Notes: a model not told the origin generated them from the letters alone. DNA of 8,291 nucleotides from Betaproteobacteria bacterium (GCA_025354965.1 JANXLW010000198.1:1-8291); one strand, 5' to 3'. Positions 1 through 7,453 are shown, counted from the stretch's first letter. A program made the numbers and translations.

Positions 1-639
1 GCCGGTGATGCGGCGCTGCAACGTCTTGATCGGCACCAGTACTACGTCATCCTGATCGTTGCCGAAACTGCCCTGGCCCTTGGAGGCCAGTACGCCCACT
101 ACTTCGCAGGAGATCTGCTTCACACGCAGTTGTTCGCCGACCACTGCTCGTGTACCAAATAGTTCGCGTCGCACGGTCTCACCAATCAGGCACACCGCCG
201 CACCGGCGCGCAGTTCGTCGTCAGAAAACTCCCGCCCGTCGGCCAGCTTCCAGTTGCCCGTGGTCAGCCAGGCATTGCTACTGCCGATGATGCTGCTGGC
301 CCAGTTGCGGCCATAGGCGACCAGGGTGGCGCCGGTGCGCGCCTCGGGTGCCACCGCTGCAATGCCGCCGATCTGCGTGGCAATGGCGTCGGCGTCACTC
401 TCCTTGAACGACGGTGCGCCGCCGCTGCCGCCGCCCATACGCTGGCCGGGGCGCACTTGCAGCAGGTTGGTACCCAGGCTCGAAATCTGATTTTGCACCG
501 CCAGCGTGGCGCCGTTGCCCAGCGTCACCATGGTGATGACGGCACTGACACCAATCACGATACCCAAAATTGTCAGAAAGGAGCGCAGCAGGTTGCGCCG
601 AATGGAGCGCAGGGCGAGCAGCAAGGTGTTGAGCAACAT
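1..639 (-). CDS. MacB-type ABC transporter permease, N-terminal part (3' end beyond window)
   Basis: Inner-membrane subunit of a MacAB-TolC-like export complex; 213 codons are visible and the frame is still open at base 1. The start reads MLLNTLLLALRSIRRNLLRS, followed by one long hydrophobic helix (about residues 20-40, FLTILGIVIGVSAVITMVTL) and the GNGA turn typical of the MacB periplasmic core domain family. Residues 41-213 (for example LGTNLLQVRPGQ, LFGTRAVVGEQLRVKQ, VVGVLASKGQGSFGNDQDD) are the large periplasmic domain. The C-terminal three membrane helices expected in the family lie to the left of the window. The ATG shares its A with the TGA of the ATPase gene (TGATG), so translation is probably coupled. 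No nucleotide-binding domain is fused to it, unlike E. coli MacB. Family membership is firm; the substrate is unknown. Confidence 0.95.
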   Translation of the reverse strand, partial: MLLNTLLLALRSIRRNLLRSFLTILGIVIGVSAVITMVTLGNGATLAVQNQISSLGTNLLQVRPGQRMGGGSGGAPSFKESDADAIATQIGGIAAVAPEARTGATLVAYGRNWASSIIGSSNAWLTTGNWKLADGREFSDDELRAGAAVCLIGETVRRELFGTRAVVGEQLRVKQISCEVVGVLASKGQGSFGNDQDDVVLVPIKTLQRRITG

Positions 640-1403
640 CAAGCGCTCCCTACCGTCTGCGTTGCTTGCGCTTCAGCAACTGCGACCGACTTGCGCAGAC
701 CTGTTGGATTGGGATTGGGTTGGTCGCTCTCCACCACACCGTCGACAAAGCGCACGATGCGTTTGGCATAAGCCGCCATGTCGGCCTCATGCGTCACCAT
801 CAGCACGGTGATGCCGTGGTCTACATTCAGACCCCACAACAACTCCATGATTTCTCGGCTGCGCTGCGTGTCCAGATTGCCGGTCGGCTCGTCCGCCAGC
901 AGGACAGCGGGTTCGGTGACGATGGCGCGCGCAATAGCCACGCGCTGCTGTTGTCCGCCCGATAGCTCGGCCGGTGTGTGATGTTCCCAGCCGGCCAAGC
1001 CCACGGAAGCGAGCGCTTTGGCAGCTGCCGTGTGGCGGGCTGCCGCCGATTCGCCCCGGTAGAGCAGCGGCAACTCGACGTTTTCCTGCGCCGAAGTGCG
1101 CGCCAATAAATTAAAGCCCTGAAAGACAAAACCCAGAAAGCGCCGGCGCAAGCGGGCGCGCTGATCGCGCGACAATGTCTCAACGTGAACGCCGTTGAAT
1201 AGATATTCGCCGGTGGTGGGTGTGTCCAGACAGCCCAGCGTATTCATGGCGGTGGATTTGCCCGAGCCGCTGGGACCCATGATGGCGACAAAGTCGCCGG
1301 CCTGAATAGTCAGGTCCACCCCTTTGAGCGCGCTCAAGGCGGTGGACCCTCGACCATACACTTTGGTCACACGCTTGAGTGCGATCAGAGGGGTCTCCGT
1401 CAC
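639..1403 (-). CDS. ABC transporter ATP-binding protein, MacB/LolD-type
   Basis: Cytoplasmic ATPase that powers the adjacent permease. At 254 residues it carries every hallmark in order: Walker A GPSGSGKST (43-51), Q-loop Gln in FVFQ (about 95), signature LSGGQ (147-151), Walker B VLLADEP (167-173, with the following TGNLD), and H-loop His in THE (about 205). The region after the Q-loop (GFNLLARTSAQENVELPLLYR) is characteristic of the MacB/LolD/FtsE subclass. The start is GTG at 1403, overlapping the adaptor stop by four bases (GTGA). The last 25 or so residues form a low-complexity tail (DQPNPNPTGL onward) that looks dispensable for catalysis. Whether the pump exports a peptide, a lipopeptide, a siderophore or a drug cannot be told from sequence. 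Confidence 0.97.
   Translation of the reverse strand: MTETPLIALKRVTKVYGRGSTALSALKGVDLTIQAGDFVAIMGPSGSGKSTAMNTLGCLDTPTTGEYLFNGVHVETLSRDQRARLRRRFLGFVFQGFNLLARTSAQENVELPLLYRGESAAARHTAAAKALASVGLAGWEHHTPAELSGGQQQRVAIARAIVTEPAVLLADEPTGNLDTQRSREIMELLWGLNVDHGITVLMVTHEADMAAYAKRIVRFVDGVVESDQPNPNPTGLRKSVAVAEAQATQTVGSA
646..651 (-). promoter_or_regulatory. Ribosome binding site of the permease gene
   Basis: AGGGAG on the minus strand, 6 bases before the ATG at 639. It lies inside the last codons of the ATPase gene and fixes the permease start at the overlapping TGATG. Confidence 0.6.
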
Positions 1404-2716
1404 GGCGCAGTCCCGCTAGCGCGTTGATCGGTAATGACCAGCATCCCGGCCTGCAGTTCACCGGCAGTGATTTCGGTCATGCGGCCGTCGCTGATGCCGG
1501 GTGTCACGCCGACGGCCACTGCCGCACCGCCCTTTAGCACCCAGACCTGTCGCGACGTACCGCTGCCGCCCGCCGTTTTGCGCGCACCGCTGCGCGGCAT
1601 GCGCGGCATCAGACTGGACATGATGCCGCCTCCGGCACTGGCCGCACCGGCACTGCCACTGGTCTGTGATGGTGTGAAGCGCAGCGCTGTGTTGGGCACC
1701 AGCAGCACGTCGCGCCGCTCAGTCGATGTGATGGTGGCAGAGGCGGTCATGCCGGGGCGCAGGCTGAGGTCGACATTGTCGACTTCAAGGTAGGTCACAT
1801 AGGTCACCACGTTGTCGGTGGTGGTAGAACCATAGGCCACCCGGGTGATGGTTGCCGGGTACTTGCGCGACGGATAGGCACTGACCGTAAAGCTGGCTTT
1901 TTGGCCCACTTTGACCGAACCCACGTCGGCCTCGTCCACATTGACCTGCAGTCTGAGTTGGCTCAAGTCCTCAGCCAAGGTAAACAGCGTGACGGCCTGC
2001 AAAGATGCTGCGACGGCGTTACCCGGATCAACTGTTCGCGTTAGTACTACACCATCGGTAGGGGAGCGAATCGAGGCTTTGGAGAGATTGGTCTGATCGG
2101 TCGACAACGCGGCTTGCGCGTCCGTCACATTGGCGCGAGCGCTTAACTCGTCTGCCTGGGCGCGTTCCAGCGTAGCCCGCCCAGTGTCCAATTCTGCCTT
2201 GGACGGCACCTTGCCACCCGACAAGCGCGCTACCTCTTCGAGCCGCGCCAGGTTGCCCTGCGCTTCTTTGACAGTGGCCAGGGTCAGCGCTACTTTGGCA
2301 TTGGCGGAACTGAGTGCAGCGCGCGAGCGTGCTACCTGATCGTTCAGTTTGGCGGTATCCAGTTCCAGCAGCACCTGCCCTTTCTTGACTTTGTCGTTGA
2401 CATCCACCAGCACGCGCAGCACGGTGCCGGACAGCTCACTGCCAATGCTGACGGAACGGGTTGGCTGCAATGTGCCGTTGGCGGCTACGGTGAGAGTCAG
2501 GTTGCCGCGGTTCACTGCCTCGGTGACGTAGACCGGGGCGGCATTGCTTCTGGCGCTGATTTGCCAGAAATAAAGTCCTGCTCCAACCAATACGACCAGT
2601 CCAACAACTATCCACCAAACAGGGCGGCGCCACCACACCTGCGCTGGCGCCTCATCCAGTATGGTTTGCAGGTCAGAGTTTGTGAGGGGTTCGCTGGTAG
2701 TGGCTTGGGAGGTCAT
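1400..2716 (-). CDS. Periplasmic adaptor (membrane fusion protein), MacA/HlyD family
   Basis: Links the inner-membrane ABC subunits to the outer-membrane channel. The 438-residue protein has a short cytoplasmic N-terminus, one membrane anchor (about 33-51, VWWIVVGLVVLVGAGLYFW), a first lipoyl half (about 85-122, with SGTVLRVLVDVNDKVKKGQ), an Ala/Glu/Gln-rich coiled-coil hairpin (about 122-213), the second lipoyl half (ASIRSPTDGVVLTRTVDPG, 214-232), a beta-barrel domain (about 250-335) and a membrane-proximal domain that ends near 430. An insert at about 350-388 is rich in Gly, Ser and Ala and includes the Met/Arg-rich stretch MSSLMPRMPRSGARK. The ATG at 2716 has only a weak GAG-type ribosome site. 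It sits 27 bases after the outer-membrane factor gene and overlaps the ATPase gene. It is MacA-like, but the symbol is withheld because orthology was not tested. Confidence 0.95.
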   Translation of the reverse strand: MTSQATTSEPLTNSDLQTILDEAPAQVWWRRPVWWIVVGLVVLVGAGLYFWQISARSNAAPVYVTEAVNRGNLTLTVAANGTLQPTRSVSIGSELSGTVLRVLVDVNDKVKKGQVLLELDTAKLNDQVARSRAALSSANAKVALTLATVKEAQGNLARLEEVARLSGGKVPSKAELDTGRATLERAQADELSARANVTDAQAALSTDQTNLSKASIRSPTDGVVLTRTVDPGNAVAASLQAVTLFTLAEDLSQLRLQVNVDEADVGSVKVGQKASFTVSAYPSRKYPATITRVAYGSTTTDNVVTYVTYLEVDNVDLSLRPGMTASATITSTERRDVLLVPNTALRFTPSQTSGSAGAASAGGGIMSSLMPRMPRSGARKTAGGSGTSRQVWVLKGGAAVAVGVTPGISDGRMTEITAGELQAGMLVITDQRASGTAP

Positions 2717-2743
2717 GATATGTTCTCAAAATTTGGGTTGCAG

Positions 2744-4177
2744 TCAATTCCAGCCGCCACCCAGTGCCTTGTACAGGCGCACGTGGTCGGTGCCGATGTC
2801 TGCCGTGGTGCTGGCCACACTGTCCTGGGTCGTCAGCAGCGTGCGCTGGGTTTGCAGCACAGTCTGGAAGTCAATCAAGCCACTGCTGTAGCGGTTCTGT
2901 GCCAGCAGGGCAGCATTGCTGGCCGCCGTGGCAGCGCCTTTCAGGTGAGTCAGGCGCGTGCGATCTCCGGCCAGTGAGACCAGCGCGTCCTCTACATCTT
3001 TCAAAGCGGTCAGCACCACCGATTGGTAACTGGAGCGGGCTTGCTCCAGCGCCGCCTCTTGGGCCCGCACCTGAGCCCGGGCAGCACCGCCATCAAACAG
3101 TGGAACGGAAACACTACCCAGCAAAGCACTGGCTATTGACGCTCCGTTGGTCAGAGCGCCCAGTGTCAGTGCGTTCAGGCCGATAGAGCCGCTGATGGAA
3201 AACCCTGGATAGCGCGCTGCGTCTGCCGCAGAAACGCGCTGCAGGGCCGACTGCACACGCAGTTCCGCGGCGCGCACATCCGGGCGTTGGCGCAGGGTTT
3301 GCGCCGGGATGTCAAGCGCCAAATTTTCAGCCGCTTGCGGTATGGCAAGCGGTTCTTTCAACAGCGCTTGCAGTGAGGCCGGCGCTTGACCAGTCAAGAC
3401 GGCCAAGCTGTGACTGGTCTTCTCGATGTTGGCTTGCAGAGTGGGAATCTGGGCGCTGGTTTGTTCGCTGGCAGTGCGAGCCTGTTCCACTTCCAGCGAC
3501 GTGATCAAGCCGGCCTGGGCGCGCCAGTCGGTGATTTGCTGGGTTTCCAGTTGGCTCTCCAGATTGTTGCGGGCAATCATCAGTTGCGCCTGCTGGCCGC
3601 GCAACTGGATGTAGGCCAGCGCTACTTCTGCGGCCACTGAAACCTGAATATCTGACAGAGACGCTTGTGCCGCCTGTGCATCGGCCTCGGCTGCGTTCAG
3701 CGCACTGTGTTTGCCGCCAAACACGTCGGGTTCCCAACTGGCGTCCAGTCCTGCTTTGAAACTGTTGCTGGCGTCGTTACCACCCGAGCGGCCGCGCTGT
3801 GCCGATCCAGAGGCCGACACGCCGGGCAGCAGGCCCGCGCTCTGGATGTCGCGCACAGCACGTGATTGCTGTAGCGCTGCCTGAGCGGACCGGACCGTCG
3901 TGTTGGCCTGCAAGGCGCGTGTGACCAGTGTGCTCAGTAGCGGGTCGTTGAATCGTTGCCACCACTGCACCAGTGGAGTTGGAGTCACCGTGATCGCTGC
4001 GCCGTCGCCAGACAGTGTGGTGGACCAGGCCGTGGGTACCACGACATCTGGCCCTTTCTGCATGCCGGGCGACCAGGATGAGCAAGCGCCAATGAAGATA
4101 CACAGCGCCATGGCCAATGCGCCGGCGGGAGTGGAACGCCGACAGGACCCGGGGGACTTGAATTCTTGTGAGGTCAT
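2744..4177 (-). CDS. Outer-membrane efflux lipoprotein, TolC/NodT family
   Basis: Trimeric outer-membrane and periplasmic tunnel for the pump. The 477-residue precursor starts with a lipoprotein signal: basic CRR (12-14), hydrophobic core (18-29) and lipobox IGAC with Cys32, followed by SS. Two internally repeated OEP domains are visible. The first contains the WWQRFNDPLLSTLV start (72-85) and ASWEPDVFGGK (146-156). The second contains RQRPDVRAAE (297-306), SVPLFDGGAARAQV (357-370) and YSSGLIDFQTVLQTQRTLL (430-448). These are standard RND/ABC outer-membrane factor motifs of the NodT group. It is the first gene of the leftward operon, diverging from the methyltransferase gene. No strong Shine-Dalgarno sequence precedes ATG 4177; an in-frame Met23 would shorten the signal and remove its basic region, so Met1 is preferred. 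Confidence 0.95.
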   Translation of the reverse strand: MTSQEFKSPGSCRRSTPAGALAMALCIFIGACSSWSPGMQKGPDVVVPTAWSTTLSGDGAAITVTPTPLVQWWQRFNDPLLSTLVTRALQANTTVRSAQAALQQSRAVRDIQSAGLLPGVSASGSAQRGRSGGNDASNSFKAGLDASWEPDVFGGKHSALNAAEADAQAAQASLSDIQVSVAAEVALAYIQLRGQQAQLMIARNNLESQLETQQITDWRAQAGLITSLEVEQARTASEQTSAQIPTLQANIEKTSHSLAVLTGQAPASLQALLKEPLAIPQAAENLALDIPAQTLRQRPDVRAAELRVQSALQRVSAADAARYPGFSISGSIGLNALTLGALTNGASIASALLGSVSVPLFDGGAARAQVRAQEAALEQARSSYQSVVLTALKDVEDALVSLAGDRTRLTHLKGAATAASNAALLAQNRYSSGLIDFQTVLQTQRTLLTTQDSVASTTADIGTDHVRLYKALGGGWN

Positions 4178-4337
4178 CGTTATTTAAGTGCGGCGCGCGT
4201 GCTTCTACTGTGGATTGTGCAGGCATCACATGTATTTTCTGCAGCCCCGCGGTGAAGACTTGTAAATACAGCTCTTGTCCTGCAAGTAAGCGGCGTGCTG
4301 ACGCCTCGCTGAGTCAGTCATGGGACAATCTTTCTCT
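4178..4337. other. Divergent intergenic region between efflux operon and methyltransferase gene
   Basis: About 160 bases must hold promoters in both directions. The rightward promoter is listed separately. For the leftward operon I see only weak candidates, for example a TTTACA-like -35 on the minus strand near 4261-4266 without a -10 at good spacing. No clear operator palindrome or neighbouring regulator gene is present, so control of the pump cannot be inferred. Confidence 0.5.
4321..4329 (+). promoter_or_regulatory. Extended -10 promoter element (TGG-GACAAT)
   Basis: TGGGACAAT contains an extended -10 TGn plus a hexamer matching TATAAT at four of six positions. A partial -35 (CTGACG, 4298-4303) lies 20 bases upstream, longer than the usual 17, so the TG extension would have to compensate. 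Initiation about 7 bases downstream falls at or next to the ATG at 4338. Inferred from pattern only. Confidence 0.45.
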
Positions 4338-5609
4338 ATGCATCCAAAAGCCTTGCTTGACGTCTGCTCAGAACTCGTTCGGCTCACTCTCAAATTCGAT
4401 CACCCGACCGATGCCATCGTCGCTAAATTTTTCCGCGACAACCGGGGCCTCGGGCCACGTGAACGCGCCACTCTGTCTGGCACGGTTTATTCCGTCTTGC
4501 GCAAGAAGCTGCTGTTTGACCACTGCGCGCCTTCCGGCAGCGGTTCCAAAGAGCGACGGCTGGCGATTCTGGGTTTTTACGGCCCAGGTGATTATTTGCG
4601 CAGTGCTTTGAGTGAGCAGGAGAAAAACTGGCTCGATCAATGCGAAAAGATCAATGTGGCCGATTTGATGGAGCGCCATCGGCACAACCTGCCAGAGTGG
4701 CTGGTGCAGCCGCTCAAAGACCAATTGGGGGCTGAGTTCTGGCCATTGGCGGAGAGTCTGAATCTGGGCGCCGGACTCGATTTGCGTGTCAATGCTTTGA
4801 ATGCGAAGCGTGCCGATGTGCAAAAGGAACTTGCGCAGGCCGGTATCAAGGCGCTGCCCACACCTTACTCGCCTTGGGGTCTGCGCATTGCCGGCAAGCC
4901 AACTTTGAACAAGCTGGAGGCGTTTGTTCGCGGTGCGTTTGAGGTGCAGGACGAAGGCTCGCAACTGCTGGCCATGCTGCTGGACGCCAAGCGCGGTGAG
5001 ATGGTGGTCGATTTTTGCGCCGGCGCCGGTGGCAAGACACTGGCTATCGGGGCGGGCATGCGCAGCACCGGTCGCTTGTACGCTTTTGATACTTCGGCCC
5101 ATCGCCTGGACGCCTTGAAGCCGCGTCTGGCGCGCAGTGGATTGTCCAACGTGCATCCGGCGGCCATCGCCCATGAGCGCGATGATCGCATCAAGCGTCT
5201 GTCGGGCAAGATTGATAGAGTGTTGGTAGACGCGCCGTGTTCGGGTCTGGGAACTTTGCGGCGCAACCCGGATCTCAAGTGGCGGCAAAACCTTCAGTCA
5301 GTGATCGAGCTGACCGTGACGCAAACTGCCATCCTGCATAGCGCGGCGCGCTTGCTTAAACCCGGCGGGCGCCTGGTGTATGCAACGTGCAGCATGATGG
5401 TGCAGGAAAACGAGGCCATCGCACAGGCTTTTACCGAGGCCAACCATGATTTCGCACCACTGGATGCAGGTGATATTCTGGCGGGTTTGAAGCTTGAAGC
5501 CGCGTCCAAATTGTGCAGTGGAGGCGACAATGGGCTACGCTACTTGCGACTGTGGCCGCATCGCCACCAGACCGATGGATTTTTTGCCGCTGTTTGGGAA
5601 AAAGTCTGA
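4338..5609 (+). CDS. RsmB/NOP-family SAM-dependent RNA (cytosine-5-) methyltransferase
   Basis: Transfers a methyl group from SAM to C5 of cytosine in RNA, most likely 16S rRNA; cytoplasmic. With the start at 4338 (MHPKALLDVC) it has 423 residues; an in-frame ATG at 4320 would give 429, but it lies upstream of the probable -10 box and has no ribosome site. The N-terminal 65 or so residues form a NusB-like helical region (GPRERATLSGTVYSVLRK). The Rossmann methyltransferase domain has motif I DFCAGAGGKT (225-234), motif IV DAPCSG with Cys301, and motif VI ATCSMM with Cys351. These cysteines correspond to the product-release and nucleophilic cysteines known in E. coli RsmB. VQDEGSQLLAMLLD (203-216) is also typical. 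It is similar in size to E. coli RsmB, but many betaproteobacteria have more than one family member, so the target base stays open. Confidence 0.93.
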   Translation: MHPKALLDVCSELVRLTLKFDHPTDAIVAKFFRDNRGLGPRERATLSGTVYSVLRKKLLFDHCAPSGSGSKERRLAILGFYGPGDYLRSALSEQEKNWLDQCEKINVADLMERHRHNLPEWLVQPLKDQLGAEFWPLAESLNLGAGLDLRVNALNAKRADVQKELAQAGIKALPTPYSPWGLRIAGKPTLNKLEAFVRGAFEVQDEGSQLLAMLLDAKRGEMVVDFCAGAGGKTLAIGAGMRSTGRLYAFDTSAHRLDALKPRLARSGLSNVHPAAIAHERDDRIKRLSGKIDRVLVDAPCSGLGTLRRNPDLKWRQNLQSVIELTVTQTAILHSAARLLKPGGRLVYATCSMMVQENEAIAQAFTEANHDFAPLDAGDILAGLKLEAASKLCSGGDNGLRYLRLWPHRHQTDGFFAAVWEKV

Positions 5610-5624
5610 TTTACCTTGTAACTT

Positions 5625-5634
5625 GAAGAGAGAG
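5625..5634 (+). promoter_or_regulatory. Ribosome binding site of the desaturase gene
   Basis: The purine run GAAGAGAGAG lies 11 bases before ATG 5646, inside the 36-base gap after the methyltransferase stop. It supports this start; spacing is slightly long. Confidence 0.45.
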
Positions 5635-5645
5635 CCCAAAAAAAT

Positions 5646-6860
5646 ATGTTGCTACCTGATTGGGCATCATCGAGCTCACTGCTTGATTGGTTGTCGCATG
5701 GAGTTTGGCAGTTGGCGTGGTGGCAAATCGTGTGGTTCACTCTGATTGCGACCCATGTCACCATGATCAGTGTGACGGTTTTCCTGCACCGCCATCAGGC
5801 GCACCGTGCGTTGGATTTGCATCCTGTTGCTTCGCATTTTTTTCGCTTCTGGCTCTGGTTAACCACCGGCCAGGTGACTAAAGAGTGGACATCCATTCAC
5901 CGCAAACACCATGCCAAGTGCGAGCAGGCGGAGGATCCGCACAGCCCGCATGTGTATGGCATCAAAACCGTGTTGCTGCAAGGCTATGAGTTGTACCGGG
6001 CTGAGGCCGCAAACAAGGAAACCATGACCCGCTTTGGACACGGCACACCCAGTGACTGGCTTGAGCGCAATCTGTACACCCGGTTTTCATGGCAGGGGGT
6101 GAGTTTGCTGCTGCTGATTGATTTGGTACTGTTTGGTGCTGCCGGTTTGACGGTATGGGCGGTGCAAATGGTCTGGACGCCCATCATGGCGGCCGGCATC
6201 ATCAACGGCGCTGGGCACTACTGGGGTTATCGCAATTTTGAGGTACCTGATGCCAGCACCAATATTTCGCCGTGGGGCATCATCATTGCTGGTGAAGAAC
6301 TGCACAACAACCATCACACCTACCCGACGTCAGCCAAGCTGTCGGTCAAACCGTATGAGTTCGACATTGGCTGGATGTACATCAGTCTGCTGCAAAAGGC
6401 TGGTCTGGCAACAGTCAAGAAGACGCCGCCGAAGCTGGCTTTTGGTGATGTGCGTCCGGTGGCGGACGAGAAGACGCTGGAAGCGCTGATCTCCAACCGC
6501 TATGAAATCATGGCTTCCTATGCAAAGGATATGCGTCGAGCGTTCAGGGACGAGCTACAGGCCATGAAATCACGCAGCGCTGATGCGTCTGTCATCACAG
6601 TCGCCCGGCGCTGGCTGCACCGCGATGAAGACAGAGTACCGGCAGCCGCAGTTGCCAAATTGGCGTTGGCCCGAGCTGCATCGCCGGTGCTGGACAAAAT
6701 GGTGCTGATGCGCGAAGAGTTGCGCCAACTCTGGCTCAACCGCTCACACACCCGTGAGCAACTGGCGGCTGACCTGCAGGCCTGGTGCCATAGCGCGGAG
6801 GCGAGCGGCATTGCGGCCTTGCAGGAGTTCTCCTTGAGGCTAAGGGCGGTGCGGGCTTGA
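5646..6860 (+). CDS. Membrane-bound fatty acid desaturase (DesA/acyl-CoA desaturase type)
   Basis: Di-iron enzyme that introduces a cis double bond into acyl chains in the inner membrane, probably to adjust fluidity; regiospecificity (delta-9 is the common case) is not readable. The 404-residue protein has three intact histidine boxes: HRHQAH (48-53), HRKHH (85-89) and HNNHH (220-224), plus His191 in NGAGHYWGYRN, a usual extra ligand in this fold. Hydrophobic segments lie at about 23-47, 62-78 and 150-188. The EELHNNHHTYPTSAKLSVK block is typical of bacterial DesA-family proteins. After about residue 265 comes a roughly 140-residue charged, mostly helical C-terminal extension, which I believe is common in proteobacterial members. 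It follows the methyltransferase gene by 36 bases and is probably co-transcribed. Its 3' end overlaps the convergent remnant by 21 bases. Confidence 0.95.
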   Translation: MLLPDWASSSSLLDWLSHGVWQLAWWQIVWFTLIATHVTMISVTVFLHRHQAHRALDLHPVASHFFRFWLWLTTGQVTKEWTSIHRKHHAKCEQAEDPHSPHVYGIKTVLLQGYELYRAEAANKETMTRFGHGTPSDWLERNLYTRFSWQGVSLLLLIDLVLFGAAGLTVWAVQMVWTPIMAAGIINGAGHYWGYRNFEVPDASTNISPWGIIIAGEELHNNHHTYPTSAKLSVKPYEFDIGWMYISLLQKAGLATVKKTPPKLAFGDVRPVADEKTLEALISNRYEIMASYAKDMRRAFRDELQAMKSRSADASVITVARRWLHRDEDRVPAAAVAKLALARAASPVLDKMVLMREELRQLWLNRSHTREQLAADLQAWCHSAEASGIAALQEFSLRLRAVRA

Positions 6861-7216
6861 TGGGTCGGGTTGTGCGACTGCCCGAGCCGTGTCCAACTGC
6901 CGGTCGCGGCCGCTTAAAAGTTCTTCGATGCTCGGATTCGGCACTTCAATGTCGGGCCTGATGGCGTGGCCCGGCTGATCCTTGCCCGAGAGCGGACCGA
7001 GCACCACTCCGGAGGGAATCGTCAGGGCATGGCCCGCACGAGCCCGAGATAAACAGTGCGCATCAACTCGGCCGAAGTCGGCGCAGCGCGGACCGCTCCC
7101 GGAGTTACAGCCGGCGCAACAGCGGCGTCGGCGGCGTCGGCGACCGGCACCCCTATCGAGTACATCAGGCCGAGTGCGCTCAAGACCTTTAGAAGGAATA
7201 AGGAGAAAAGTTTCAT
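6840..7216 (-). pseudogene. Frameshifted, internally deleted secreted protein gene; S41 peptidase-like C-terminus
   Basis: The minus strand opens at ATG 7216 with a convincing Sec signal peptide (MKLFSLFLLKVLSALGLMYS, cleavage likely after VADA near residue 28) and then AELMRTVYLGLVRA, and stops at 7022 after 64 residues. Near 7020-7045 another frame takes over with GHALTIPSGVVLGPLSGKDQ, GHAIRPDIEVP and SGRDRQLDTARA, ending with TAG at 6840. That tail resembles the final strands and helix of S41/C-terminal processing peptidases. Joined, the two parts give only about 120 residues, against roughly 400 or more for a typical family member, and no catalytic Ser/Lys region is visible. I therefore read it as a relic with a large internal deletion plus a frameshift. 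There is no clear ribosome site. The S41 assignment rests on the tail alone and is moderate; the signal peptide is clear. Confidence 0.5.
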
Positions 7217-7409
7217 GGATGGATAGGCCTTTCAAGCGCCTCAAGGCCAGTATCACCCGTTTGATCAGCCATCAAACCGCGTAAAAACCCTCACCTTGAC
7301 ACGCAAGGGGACAGGGCACCGCCAAACTGCGCGGTCCATGTGCGAAATTTCCGGTGCGCCGGGGAGGGGTGCAATACCAACGACATTGCCTACAACTACA
7401 CCAAACGGA
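7217..7409. other. Intergenic stretch without a supported gene
   Basis: Between the remnant and the terminator hairpin I find no coding or RNA signal. A plus-strand mini-ORF from ATG 7338 (31 codons) and the minus-strand frame across 7265-7513 lack start signals or recognisable content. A small inverted repeat is listed separately. Confidence 0.4.
7259..7277. repeat. Perfect 7-bp inverted repeat
   Basis: GTTTGAT and ATCAAAC flank the 5-base loop CAGCC. No T-run follows on either strand, so it is not a classical terminator. It lies about 45 bases upstream of the remnant's start and could be an old operator; function unknown. Confidence 0.4.
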
Positions 7410-7445
7410 AAGAGTTTGCTATTACTTTCATAACAGCAAACCCTT
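7410..7445 (-). terminator. Stem-loop terminator of the tRNA-Thr transcript
   Basis: In minus-strand RNA, AAGGGTTTGCTGTTA pairs with TAATAGCAAACTCTT as an uninterrupted 15-bp stem with two G-U pairs and the 6-base loop TGAAAG. Read on the plus strand, the same positions become A-C mismatches, so the structure is better as leftward RNA. It starts 8 bases after the CCA end of the tRNA-Thr fragment and ends in a short weak T-run (CTCTTTCC). This fits an intrinsic terminator of the original tRNA gene. Confidence 0.6.
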
Positions 7446-7453
7446 GAATCTAT

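Noticed and set aside
4368..5288. Long minus-strand reading frame (306 codons) opposite the methyltransferase gene
   Set aside because: The plus-strand product has all family motifs; the antisense product shows no domain and only mirrors GC-rich codon bias.
6861..6900. Possible terminator after the desaturase gene (TCGGG/CCCGA arms)
   Set aside because: Only five base pairs with a 10-base or longer loop and no T-run.
6982..7284. Plus-strand 100-codon frame with an Arg-rich run
   Set aside because: The Arg run is the reverse reading of Ala/Asp codons in the minus-strand signal peptide region; no ribosome site or domain.
7338..7433. 31-codon plus-strand mini-ORF
   Set aside because: No ribosome site, runs into the terminator stem, and no recognisable product.
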